A stretch of DNA of 64,000 nucleotides, taken from assembly GCA_025506515.1 (NCBI GenBank), contig CM046452.1:71666580-71730579 (forward strand). Direction: 5' to 3'. The notes beneath the pieces were generated by a model. The model was not told the DNA's origin, made no database searches, and was given only the letters and a program-made list of their open reading frames with translations. Numbering within the stretch: position 1 is the first letter of the stretch; each line of letters begins with the position of its first letter. This DNA comes from Flaveria trinervia. Its lineage: Eukaryota; Streptophyta; Magnoliopsida; Asterales; Asteraceae. A program made the position numbers and the translations under genes. Of this stretch, positions 1 to 10,249 are shown in pieces.

Positions 1-2545
1 AGTTTTGAGTCTGCCAGCATTGTCCATGTTGTTTCTATCAAGCTTCTGTTCTTTCTCTCAGCAACACCATTCATCTGAGGCGTGTACGCTGAAGTGAATT
101 GATGCACAATTCCCTTTTCCTTGCACTAATCCGCCATCCACTGATTCTTGAATTCAGTTTCGTTGTCTGAGCGTACTTGTCTCACCATTAGCTTGTAGAG
201 AGATTCCAATATGGTCACTAACTCCTTGAATGACTCAAATGTTTCTGATTTGGACTTTGGAAACATTACCCAAGAGAATCTTGAGTAGTCATCAGTAACC
301 ACAAAATAGTACAAGTCGTCTGCAATGCTCTTTGTACTGACTGGGCCAAACAGATCCATGTGAAGAAGGTCAAGAGGAAGTTCTATTGAATGAACTTTCT
401 TTTCCTTATGAGACTTCTTCGTCTGTTTGCCTTTCTTGCAAGCTACGCAAAAATCAGGAAGTTGGAAATTCTTGACATTAACTCCTCTCACAAGATCCTT
501 CTGGATCAAGTGATTCATCTTTCGTTGATTGATGTGACCCATTCTCCTATGCCAGGAGATGGAGTCCTTCTCAGTGGCTTTTGATAGAAATTACTGAACT
601 TCATGATCCGTTGTAGAAGCTGTTGAGAGATCCAAAACATAAAGTCTTTATATCTTGAAGCTGTCATCAGCACTTGGTCCTCCGAAATCACGTAATCTTT
701 CCTTAGGACGTAACACTTCTTGTTGTCGAATATGACTTTAAAACCTTTCTCACAGATTTGGGAAACATAAAGTAAGTTGTTTTGAAGTTGCTGGACGTAG
801 TTCACCCTATCAAACTTAACTTTCTGATTTCCAACTTCTCCCTGAGCTATGATATAGCCTCCCTTGTTTCCCGCAAACGAAACATGCCCTCCTTTTATTT
901 GCTTTACGTTTGATAAAAGAGTCCTGTTTCCTGTCATGTGCCTGGATGCTCCGCTGTCTACAATCCACATGTTGGTTTCAGCACTGTAGTGAACACCCTG
1001 AGGAGATTCAGTAGAGTTAGCCATCATCGCAACATCAGATGTCTCTGGTTCTGGTGATTCTTTCTTTGTTGTTGTCTCTTCAAATTTGACATTGCTATCT
1101 CAACTGCAATATCTCCCTCACTCGCAGAATCATCATCCAAATCTTCTACACTTGCAATATTTGATTCCCCTGGACAGACAAACCGAAAGCTCCAGTCCTG
1201 TCCTTCATCATCATGAGCAGTCAAGGCTTTTGGATCCTTGCTTGATGAAGTAGAGCTGTTGGCTTGCTTGTCTTGACGAGTGAAGGATGAGAATGGGTTC
1301 CCGTTCCCAGTCTTCTTTGGCTTCAACATTCTCTCTTGAAGTGCCCCTTTTCTCCATAGTTAAAACAGGTCACTTTACTTTTGTCAAAGCCATTTGTGGT
1401 ATCCTTAGTAGCAACCAAGTTTTGTCCGGTCTTTTTCACAAACTTCTTCGCCCTCCGGACAGCACTAGCTAAGGCCCACATAATATCCATTCTTTCCAGC
1501 TCCAATTCATCCACCTGCTCGTAGTCCTCATCTACCAGATGGCAGTTTCCAATCTTCCCAGCAACCATTCCATCATAAGACTGAACCACTGCTGCCAGAA
1601 GATCCATGTGCTCTCGAGCTACTTCCACAGACACATTACCGATATTCTCAGTCTTTATTCTAGTAGCATTTGCTTTAGTTCCAATGTATTGGATATAAGA
1701 GGACCCTGAAGTTTCTAAACCTGAAGGAGAAGCTTGTGAAGGACCCGATGAGCTAGACACAAATGCAGTCTGAAGAGGTGCTCCAGACGTCTTGGCTTGT
1801 GGCGTGGCATTGTACAAAGCTGGATTCTGAGTGTACGACGACTTCTAAGCTCTATACTTCATCCTAAGTGCTTCTTCTTGCAGCTTTAGAATGAAGTCAT
1901 TGATATCCAACTTTGCCAGCATCTCATTCTGTCTCAGATTTGACACAAATGAAGCCCACTTTTCTGGCAAACCATCTGCAAAATTTGACACCTTTTCTTC
2001 CATGGTAGTAGTAACACCATGTGTATGCATTTCACTCATCAGATGGTAGAATCTATCAATCACATCATCCAAACTCTCGTTCCCCATCGATGAGAAGTTT
2101 TCAAATTCTTTCTTCAATTCCTTAGCTTTAATTGCCTTCAGCGAAGCATTCCCGTCGTATCTCTTTTCCAGCTCATCCCATAATTTCTTGGCCTGTTTAT
2201 TCTCCGACTATCGGCGGAAAATATCTTTAGGAATAGACTGAGTAATCAATGCATAAACTCTCTTCTCTGCATTATACTTGACTTTCTGAGCATCAGTCAT
2301 TCCTCCCAAAGTAAGCTTTACCCCATCTGCTCCCACCGGCATACTATACCCAATCTCGATAGGTTCCCACAAATTGGATCCACTCCATTGAGGTAGATCT
2401 CGAAATGTTGTTTCCAGTGGGGAAACTCATCTAACGTTAAAAGTTTTGGTGGTTTATTGTGATTCCCCACCTCACTCTCAAGTAACAGTAGGTTCTGGAT
2501 CCTTGAGTCCTTACCGGCAGTAAACGCTGACATCTGATCTTCCAT
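1..2545 (-). pseudogene. Element A gag-pol, intronless fusion (partial)
   Basis: Starts at the ATG at 2545 (MEDQMSAFTAGKDSR). The Gag capsid domain of the UBN2/Retrotran_gag_2 type covers about 2500-1560. A CCHC knuckle at 1367-1326 has its second ligand changed to Tyr (codon 1358-1356). An acidic linker follows, and then without interruption the aspartic protease (WIVDSGASRHMTG, about 970-930). After that come the GAG-pre-integrase zinc domain and the integrase core with DLFGPVS and TDDYSRF; the usual SDNGTEF reads SDNETEF. The frame is broken near 2380 and by stops near 2210 and 1845, with further single-base shifts near 1328 and 1083. The key point is that gag joins pol in frame at 998/997, where the related copies carry about 1.23-1.26 kb of extra sequence. 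Non-functional as it stands. The rest of integrase, RT and RNase H lie outside. Confidence 0.88.
997..998 (-). other. Exon-exon junction of the gag/pol intron (intron absent)
   Basis: On the minus strand ...CTCCTCAG joins GGTGTTCAC. In C, G and H the left half is followed by GTAAGT, and the right half is preceded by a pyrimidine-poor stretch ending in TGCAG or TGTAG (mutated in H). A therefore has precisely the sequence expected after GT-AG splicing, with the reading frame kept (PQ then GVHYS). This is read directly from the alignment of the copies; that it arose by reverse transcription of spliced RNA is inference. Confidence 0.85.
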
Positions 2546-3025
2546 CTCAATTAACTTTTAAGAATGCTAACCAAACTGTCAAACTGGTGCGACTGGGTAA
2601 AGCGAATGGGCTATCCGTGCGTATGAACTATGCGATTGGTTCAATCGTGCGGCTGAACTGAGCAATTGGTTCAGTCGAGCGAATGAAGCTGAGGCGTATG
2701 AACACTGCGAACGGATGGTTCAGTCGTACTAATGGAGATGCGACTCAGTCCAATGGTGCGTCTGGTGTATGCGAATGAGTCCAGTCGTGTGAATGGTCCA
2801 CTCGTGCGACTGAAGCTGTTGTTTTGCGAGAATTTCTAGGTTAAACGTGTGTTAGCCGTAAAAATTCGAAATTTCGTAAACCCTAATCGCCTAAGGCCGT
2901 AGAAACCGAAACTTGATGAGTAGGGAACGTCCAAGACACCTTTTGACACAAAAGATTCCGTTTTTAGTGTAAAAACACAAACCTTTTATAAATCTTGATT
3001 GAATCACACGTAATCAAGAGCCAAA
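2546..3025 (-). repeat. Element A 5' leader with CAGTCG/CGACTG motifs
   Basis: Untranslated leader between primer site and gag. No ORF. About half of it (roughly 2580-2820) is made of reiterated short words of the type cAGTCGnnCGACTGa, GCGAATG and ATGCG, on both strands, every 15-25 bases. The same words fill the leaders of C, G and H. Confidence 0.75.
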
Positions 3026-3038
3026 GCTCTGATACACT
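3026..3038 (-). promoter_or_regulatory. Element A primer binding site (tRNA-iMet)
   Basis: Minus strand AGTGTATCAGAGC directly follows the LTR. It matches the plant initiator-Met primer site TGGTATCAGAGC, with one G missing relative to the C, G and H copies. Confidence 0.8.
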
Positions 3039-3770
3039 TGTCAGGACCTGGTATTTGAACAAAATACCTAATGATTAACGTGTAAACCAAACCAATAGTG
3101 CGGAATCCTATTTGATTGGCGATCCAATCAGTGAGAACGCACGTAGAATCAATAAAGTATTGAATCAAACGTTTAGAATGGATTAAGAATCGATCTACAG
3201 CGTTCTATGAACTTGGAGTATCAACTTGGAGGTTTCTGGACGGCTAGGGTACGTCTGGAATCGAAAATAGAATCAATTCTATTGTTTTTCCACGAATTGG
3301 GTTGTATTTATAGGTTAGTATTGTTCATTCGTGCGACTGAACCATTAGTATGATTCTGTCGTGCGATTGAACCATACAGTTGATTCATCCGCACGACTGA
3401 GTGTTCAGTCGTGCGACTGAGTCATTTGTACGAAGTTATTCATGCGTATGGACTATTTAGGCGCATGGACACTTAGTCGCATGGCCATTCGACGCATGAT
3501 CACTGTTGGGATGCATGGTCCAGTCGGACGCATGAGAACTTCACTTCACCAAGTTTGAGTGTAGTTAACATTATAACATTATGCATGACACTTCAAACAG
3601 TCACAAACCTAATTAACCAATTCAACATCGACTCATTAATGAAATATAAAATGTTATAAATACCAGACAATCAATATCATTTCATTAATCATTCGAACCA
3701 TTACATCAGAATTAGACAAACAAGATCTATTACATTCATAACATGATCTAGGGACATATATGTGCCAACA
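3039..3770 (-). repeat. Element A 5' LTR
   Basis: 732 bp. On the minus strand it runs from TGTTGGCACATATATGTCCC to ...CCTGACA, ending in the usual TG...CA, next to the primer site. A TATA box (TATAAATA on the minus strand) is at 3305-3312. Upstream of it lies a dense block of palindromic words including a perfect CAGTCGTGCGACTG at 3406-3419. Its start (ATGTCCCTAGATCATG region) is clearly related to the LTRs of C and H. Confidence 0.9.
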
Positions 3771-6098
3771 GAAACTGTTAACATTTGAAAGAGAGATATA
3801 ACAAAAAAGGAACTGGCTTCATCTGGGAAGCTCACTGATGATTTTGTACCAGGGAATACTGCTCTGGTTGGTCATGAGTCAGAATATGCTGCATCAGAAA
3901 GTTCTTATGATGAGCATATAGATTTCTCTTCAAATAGTGGAGATCCTGCTTTTGTTGGTGTTGATAGTAATTCAAGGTGTAGTAGTGATAATTTGTGCTT
4001 TTTGATGGATGATTTAAAAGGAATTGCTGATGATGATCTGGAAGAGATGGATATTTTGAGCCAAATGGCATTAATCAATAACAGATCTCAAAAATTTTAC
4101 AAAAGGACAGGTAGAAAATTTCCTGGTCTCTCTGGAAAAACCAAAGTTGGATTTGACAAGAGCAAGTTGAGGTGTCACAAGTGCCATAGACTTGGACATT
4201 TTGCAAGAGAGTGTAGATCATTTGGATCTAACTCTTCTACACCCTTTGTGACCTTTCCTTGCAATAGCTCACAAAACAAAGGGGAATATTCTACCAGTTC
4301 TGGTCATCATTCACAAATTCAATCATCTTCTGCATATTTTGTCCCTCAAGGTCCAATGCCATATCCTTATCCCTGTATTTACATGCCTCAGTCTAGTCAG
4401 GTTCCAGTACCTATAGCTCAACAACTACATGCCCTACCTAAGCCTCAACCATCTCAATCAAATCAATAATCTCAATCTCAATCACATCAAATCTTTTTCA
4501 CACCTGGAGTTGTTGACTAGAGTAGCTTACCAGATGATCTTTCTGGTTATCCTGAACAATTGTTTTCTGGTGCCGGTCAACATGGTGGTGAAAATCCTTT
4601 TGAAAATCTTGCTCTTATGGCCCTGGAATCTACTAATGGTTCATGCTCAAATGCTTCATCATCACAGGTACCCCGGGTATTTTCTGAGGCTAAGACCAAG
4701 TTGTGTTCAGAGTCATGCATAGCTGCTTTTGTCTCAATTAGAGAAGCAAATGTAGCTTTAATTAATCAAAATCTTGATCTAGAGAAAGTGATTTCCAAAA
4801 GAAAAGCTGAGGTTGAGTCTGTCTTAAATGAAAAAGATGATGAGATTTACAAATTAAAATGCCAAATCACTGATGAAAAGGAAAACATAGAGGTCATTTT
4901 AGAGAATCATAAGAATCTCAAAGAAACACTTGCAGCTACTCAAGTAGAGTGTGAACGCTGGGTAACATCCTGCAAGGGGTTTGAAATGCTTCTCAGCAAG
5001 CAAACTGCTTCAAATGTGAAGTTTGGGATTGGGTATAATCACACTGTACCTCCTACATATTTACTCCCAAGATAGAAGTAAAATCTGAAGGTGAAAGCAA
5101 TTCCCAACCACATCATCATGTGTCTCATCGGCAAGTGATAATCCAAAATCAGAGGATGAAGTCAGTATTAGTACCTCAGCTAATCAATCTGCTGATGGTC
5201 TCACTGCTGATAAAAACACATGATCAAAGAAAAACTAAGCACTTCAGGTGTTGTCTCACAAAGTATTCAAAGTACTGAAGGGCAAGTAACAACACCTGAA
5301 GAGCATTTCAAACTAAATGAAAACAAACATGGTTTGACAACTGCTGAAGAGTCTATTAGGAAATCCAAAAGTACTGATAGAAAACTTCTGAAGAACAAAT
5401 CTTCAGTTGTAAGAAATCCTTTAGTACATAACATAAGTACTGAGAGGAAGAAAGTACTGAAGAACACACTTTCAGTAGTTTCATCTTCTTCAGCAGTTGA
5501 ACAACAAAAGATGAAGAAAAAGCCATGTGAAATATGTGGTCTATTCAATCACCTCACTGATGAATGTTGGTACAAAAAGGGTTCCAAATTCAACAAAGAT
5601 AATATCATTAAAAAGAAAATTAATAAAATGAAAGATGAATTTGAAACCAAGTTTGTACCACAAACATCTCAAACTGATAACCCAAAGTTCTTACAAAAAT
5701 CTAAAAAGAAGGAAGGGGTTTATCATAAAACAGCTGAAAGTATTCCTCATGGAATATCAAAACACCAGACTAAGTCTGTGTCTTTCAAAAAGGAGGACAT
5801 GGTGAGTCACAGGAACCAATCAAAAACAAGTACTGATGTGTCTGCTGAACTGAAGGCTTTAACAACCAATCAGACACAACTTGTTATGATGGTTCAACAT
5901 CTGTTGGGGAGAGTCAACCAAATAGATGTACCTGTGATTAAACCACTGAAAAGGAAAACTAAGCCAAAATCAAAGGAATCTTTTTCAGCACCATCTCCAC
6001 CTTCAAAGGCTGTTAATCATGACAAATCAGTTAGTATAAAATCTGTTGATGAGAACAGACCCAAAACCAAAATGGTTTGGGTCTCAAAAGTTAACTAG
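3771..6098 (+). pseudogene. Element B gag (3' two thirds)
   Basis: Begins inside the capsid domain (KLLTFERE, also present in D) because A interrupts it. It contains an acidic serine-rich stretch and an intact CCHC knuckle, CHKCHRLGHFAREC (about 4173-4214). A Pro/Gln-rich linker follows, then a long coiled coil (about 4700-5000) and a Lys-rich segment with a second knuckle, CEICGLFNHLTDEC (about 5524-5565). It ends at the TAG at 6096-6098 after MVWVSKVN. Frame breaks occur near 4469, 5075 and 5220. Known role of the family: RNA-binding capsid protein. The part from 4668 onward would be spliced out of the predicted gag-pol message. Confidence 0.85.
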
Positions 6099-6117
6099 TT
6101 TGTTGTGACAAATTCAG
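4668..6117 (+). other. Putative gag/pol intron of element B
   Basis: The 5' site is CACAG|GTACCC at 4667/4668. It aligns with the donor position of the C family (just after the ALMA... segment of Gag) and with CACAG|GTATCC in D. The 3' site is AATTCAG at 6117, just before the protease segment. One base of the expected exon start (GGT) is missing here, so this copy would be out of frame after splicing. Inference by homology with C, D and the intronless A. Confidence 0.55.
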
Positions 6118-9057
6118 GTTCTTCAGCATGCCATAGAAGCATCTGGTATGTGGACAGTGGAGGATCTATGCATATGACAGGGAGCAGTTCTCTTCTTCAT
6201 GACTACTCTCAAGGAAAGAAGGGATTTGTATCTTTGGTAATGATGCTAAGGGTTACATCATCGGTAAGGCTTTGTGTCAAATGGTGAGATAAGATTTGAT
6301 GATGTTAACCATGTGGAGAATCTCAAGTACAACTTGTTGAGTGTCAGTCAAATGTGTGATAAAGGGCATGTTGCACTTTTCACCCGCAAAACTGTCGGAT
6401 TCTGTCTTCCAATGTTTTGAGAATGATTGACAAGATATTGGATGAATATACTCTCTTGAAGGCCAACAGGATTGGAAGAGTATATGCCTTAGACTTATCA
6501 AAGAAAATGGTCTAAGAGGCCATCCATGTCTATCTCCAAGGCCTCTCCTCAGGAATCTGAACTATGGCATAGAAGGCTTGGTCATGTGAATCTTAAAAAC
6601 ATGAACCAGCTTATCCATCATGGTTTAGTGAGAGGTCTACCATTAAAGGAGTTCAAATGTGATGACAACTGTTCTGCTTGTTTAAAAGGAAAGCAACACA
6701 AAGTATCATTCCTCCAATAGAAGAACCAAAGTCCACCGCCTGCTTGCAATTACTGCATATGGATCTTTTTGGTCCAGTAAGAGTGATGAGCATGGCAAAG
6801 AAAAAATACTGTCTAGTAATTGTGGATGATTATTCCAGATTTGTATGGACCTTCTTCTTACATTCAAAAGATGAGGCTGTTCAAATCATCATCTACTTTG
6901 TGTTGTATGTGGAAAAGCAGTACTCCCTTCTGTCAAGTGTGTGAGGAGTGATAATGGCACAAAATTTAGAAACCACACACTTGATGAATTCTATTTCTCT
7001 AAGGGAATCAAGAGGCAGTATGCATTCCAAGAACTCCTGAACAAAATGGAGTGGTGGAGAGAAAGAACAGGACCTTTTTGAAGCCGCAAGGTCAATGTTG
7101 GCTGATTCTGGTTTGCCACTAACCTTTTGGGCTGAAGCTGTCAACACAGCTTGCTATGTGCAAAATAGAGTGTTAGTAATTCAGAGGTTGATGAAGACTC
7201 CTTTGAAATGTTACATCATTTGGCCCCTCTGATTTCCTTTTTAGAGCATTTGGGTGTCCCTGTACATTCTTAACACAAAGAATCACTTCAGAAGTTTGAA
7301 TCAAAGGTGGATGCAGGGTACTTTGTTGGGTATTCATCTACTTGCAAGGCATACAGAGTTTTTAATTGCAGAACAAAGATAGTTGAAGAAACCTTGCATG
7401 TAAAGTTTAATGAATCTCCAAGGACAAAATCCCACAAAACCTATGGAGTTATTTGATTTGGACATACTGCAATATGTTCCTTATCAGTCTCCAGCTATTG
7501 CAGATTCTGTGAATCCATCATCTCCTGCAACTAGTCATCCATCTGGTGATACAAATGCAAGGTTTAGTGATCACCTGCCTGAGTCTACTAAACTTGATGT
7601 TCCTGTAGCTTCAGCAGTTCCAGCCACAACAAATGCTGATGAGATCTCTAAATCCTCTACTTATTTGAATTGCCATCTCATTCTAGGTTTTAAGAGTATG
7701 GATCAACATTTGTTGCTTTGAATCTCCTACAAACACTTGCACAGATCTTATTGAGTACCAAGAACTGAAGAATCACCCCATGTCTCAGATCATTGGTGAC
7801 ATCAATGTTGGTGTTTCAACTAGACGTCAATTGTCCAATTTCTTCTTTTATGCTTTCTTCATCAGTCAGCAAGAGCCAAAGAACTATCATATTGCATTTA
7901 GAGACAATGGATGGGTTGAAGCCATGCAACTTGAGCTTCATCAGTTTCAAAAGCGCAAGTGTTGGAACTGGTTCCTCTACCCAAAGGTAAGTGTGCAATA
8001 GGCACTAAATGGGTGTTTAGGAATAAAATGATGAAAAAGGTCAAATTGTCAAGAACAAGGCCAGACTGGTTGTACAGGGGTTTTCACAAGAAGAAGGTAT
8101 TGATTATGATAAAACCTTTGCCCCTGTAGCCAGACTGGAGGCAATCAGATTGTTCTTAGCTTATGCTGCTTTCCATAATCTTAAAGTTTTTCAAATGGAT
8201 GTTAAAAGTGCATTCTTATATGGTAAAATTAAAGAAGAAGTTTATGTCAACCACCAAGTTTTGAAGATCATAAACATCCAGATTGGGTGTATAAGCTTGA
8301 TAAGGCTCTTTATGGGTTAAAACAAGCTCCCAGAGCCTGGTATGAAAACATGTCTAACTTTCTTCTTCAAAACAATTTCACTAGAGGCTCCATGATATTA
8401 TTTTGCATCCTCTGATCCACAGTTGTGTGATGCCTTTACTAAGTTGATGCAACAAAAGTTTGAAATGAGTGCCATGGGAATTACAGTTCTTTCTGGGTTT
8501 GCAAATCAAACAAATGGCTGATGGAACTTTCATTCATAGTCAAGATATACAAATGATCTGTTGAAAAAGTTTGATTTACAAAATTGTAAGCCCTGTTCTA
8601 CTCCCATGTGCAGCACACACAACTGGATGTTGATCAGAAAGGTAAAGCAGTTGATGAAACTCTTTACAGATGTATGATTGGTCCTTGATGTACCTTACAG
8701 CTTCTAGACCAGACATTATGTTTGCAACTTGTGTCTGTGCTAGATTTCAAGCTGCACCTAAAGTATCCCATATGATTGCAGTCAAAAGGATCTTTAGATA
8801 CTTGCAAGGAACTCAATCTCTAGGACTTTGGTATTCCACTGGGCACTCTTGCATATTAGTTGCTTTCTTGATAGTGACTATGTAGGGTGTAAATTAACCA
8901 GAAAATCAACCTCTGGTGGATGCCAATTTCTAGGCAATTGTTTAGTTTCTTGGCAGAGTAAGAAACAAACTTAATTGCTACATCCACTGCTGAAGCAGAG
9001 TATATTTCTGCTGCAAGTTGTACATCTTAGGTACTCTGACTTAAGAATCAATTATTG
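6118..9057 (+). pseudogene. Element B pol, first part (protease, integrase, RT, start of RNase H)
   Basis: Protease DSGGS near 6156 (VDSGGSMHMTG). GAG-pre-integrase domain with WHRRLGH...CSAC at 6555-6690. Integrase core with MDLFGPV and DDYSRF (about 6740-6850) and the region ending AERKN-like near 7060. RT from about 7900 with FQMDVKSAF-like, KALYGLKQAPRAWYE and SLMYLTASRPDIM-type blocks. At about 8392 a deletion of roughly 70 bp relative to D removes the segment holding the YVDD active site, so this RT could not work. Dozens of one-base losses break the frame. The RNase H is interrupted at 9057 by element C and continues at 23119. Confidence 0.88.
9053..9057 (+). repeat. Target site duplication of element C, left
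   Basis: TATTG immediately before the TGTTGATACATG start of C. The identical TATTG follows C at 23119-23123. Removing C plus one copy restores the RNase H sequence of B. Confidence 0.93.
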
Positions 9058-9756
9058 TGTTGATACATGAATGTCCCTAGATCATGATATGTGATGTAAT
9101 AGATCTTGTTTGGTATGATTAATGAAATGATATTGATGTTTAGTTATAATGTTTAATGTTTCATTAATGTGTCGACAGTGAATTGGTTAATAGGTTGTAA
9201 TGCTTGAATGATTACATATATGTTTATTAATTAATACATTCAAACTTAACATAATGAAGTTCTCATGCGAATGGCTCATGCGAATGAACCATACGCATGA
9301 ATAACTTCACACGATTGACTCAGTCGCGCGACTGAACCAGGAGACTGGATCAGTCGCACGATTGTAACATAAGATTGGCTCAGTCGCACGACTGAACACT
9401 CAGTCGTACGAATGAATCAACCGCATGGTTCAATCGCACGACTGAACCAGACTAATGGTTCAGTCGCACGATTGAATAATATCAACCTATAAATACAACT
9501 CAATTCGTGAAGAACAAGGACTCTCGATCAATTACGATTCCAGACGTACCTAGCCATCCAGAAACCTTCAAATTCGTTCACAAGTTCAAGAACACATTAG
9601 ATCGATTCCCAATCAATTTCTAACGTTAGTTTCAATTCTTGATTGATTCTTCGTGTGTTCTCACTGATTGGATCGCCAATCAAATAGGATTCCGCACTAT
9701 TTGATCTGGTTTACACGTTAATCTCCAGGTATTTCGGTCAAATACCAGGTCTAACA
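9058..9756 (+). repeat. Element C 5' LTR
   Basis: 699 bp, TGTTGATACATG...CCAGGTCTAACA. It contains the palindromic word block at about 9300-9475, including the perfect 14-mers CAGTCGCGCGACTG (9321-9334) and CAGTCGCACGACTG (9381-9394). The downstream part, to the primer site, is AT-rich and collinear with the LTRs of G and H. It differs from the 3' LTR by a number of substitutions and mostly single-base indels. Confidence 0.95.
9488..9495 (+). promoter_or_regulatory. TATA box of element C 5' LTR
   Basis: TATAAATA, just downstream of the palindromic motif block. It is conserved at the same place in the LTRs of A, F1, F2 and H and in C's 3' LTR (22847-22854). Transcription would start about 30 bases downstream. 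Confidence 0.75.
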
Positions 9757-9770
9757 AGTGGTATCAGAGC
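9757..9770 (+). promoter_or_regulatory. Element C primer binding site (tRNA-iMet)
   Basis: AGTGGTATCAGAGC abuts the LTR. The core TGGTATCAGAGC (9759-9770) is the usual plant initiator-Met primer site. Confidence 0.93.
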
Positions 9771-9974
9771 TATTGGCTCTTGATTACGTGTTGATTCAAT
9801 CAAGATTGCATAAGTTTGTGTTTTTGCACTAAAAACGCAATCTTTGGCATCAAAAGTGATCTTGGAAGTTCCCTGCTCATCGAAGTTTGGTTTCTACGGA
9901 CTTAGGCGATTAGAACTTGTGAAATTTCGAATCTTTACTGCTGAAAACCCGTCAAACCTAAAAATTTTCGCAAA

Positions 9975-10230
9975 ACAGCAGCTTCAGTCGCACGAGTGAC
10001 TCATTCGCACGACTGGACTCTATTCGCATTGCTCATACGCATGATTGGACATAGTCGCACCCTCATTCGGCCGACTGAACCGTTCGTTCGCATAGCTCAT
10101 ACGCACAGATTCATTCGCACGACTGAACCAATCGCCCAGTTCAGCCGCACGATTGAACCATCGCAGAGTTTATACGCACGATTAGCTCATTCGCATCCTT
10201 CAGTCGCATCAGTGAAAGTTTGTTTGATTA
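9975..10230 (+). repeat. Element C leader: CAGTCG/GCACGACTG word array
   Basis: The part of the 5' leader just upstream of gag consists of reiterated words such as TTCGCACGACTGAAC, CATACGCAC and CAGTCGCAC, spaced 15-25 bases. No coding potential. Homologous arrays precede gag in A, G and H. Confidence 0.75.
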
Positions 10231-10249
10231 GATTATAAGTTTATTAGTC

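Larger units (their letters stand above)
1..3770 (-). mobile_element. Element A: Ty1/copia LTR retrotransposon, 5' half
   Basis: Minus-strand copia element running off the left edge. Read from its own 5' end it has an LTR (3770 to 3039), a Met-tRNA primer site, a motif-rich leader, gag from 2545 and the start of pol (protease, integrase) to base 1. It ends abruptly against base 3771, where the gag of element B begins in mid-domain, so A inserted into B; the 5-bp target at 3771-3775 is GAAAC and its partner lies outside the window. Protein and LTR similarity place A in the same family as C, G and H. It is the only copy in which gag is directly continuous with pol. Confidence 0.93.
3771..9057 (+). 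mobile_element. Element B, left segment: copia (D family), gag to RNase H
   Basis: Plus-strand copia element of the same family as D, cut on the left by A and on the right by C. Order of parts: second half of gag, second zinc knuckle, protease, integrase, RT, start of RNase H. It resumes at 23119 after C. Protein similarity to D is close throughout, but this copy has many single-base deletions and one larger RT deletion. Confidence 0.92.

Noticed and set aside
3026..3038. tRNA-Met gene fragments
   Set aside because: Only the 12-14 base primer-site complement is present at each LTR; no cloverleaf sequence.
9975..10230. CRISPR-like or satellite reading of the regularly spaced palindromic words
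   Set aside because: Spacing is irregular, units are degenerate, there are no cas genes, and the context is a plant retroelement leader.
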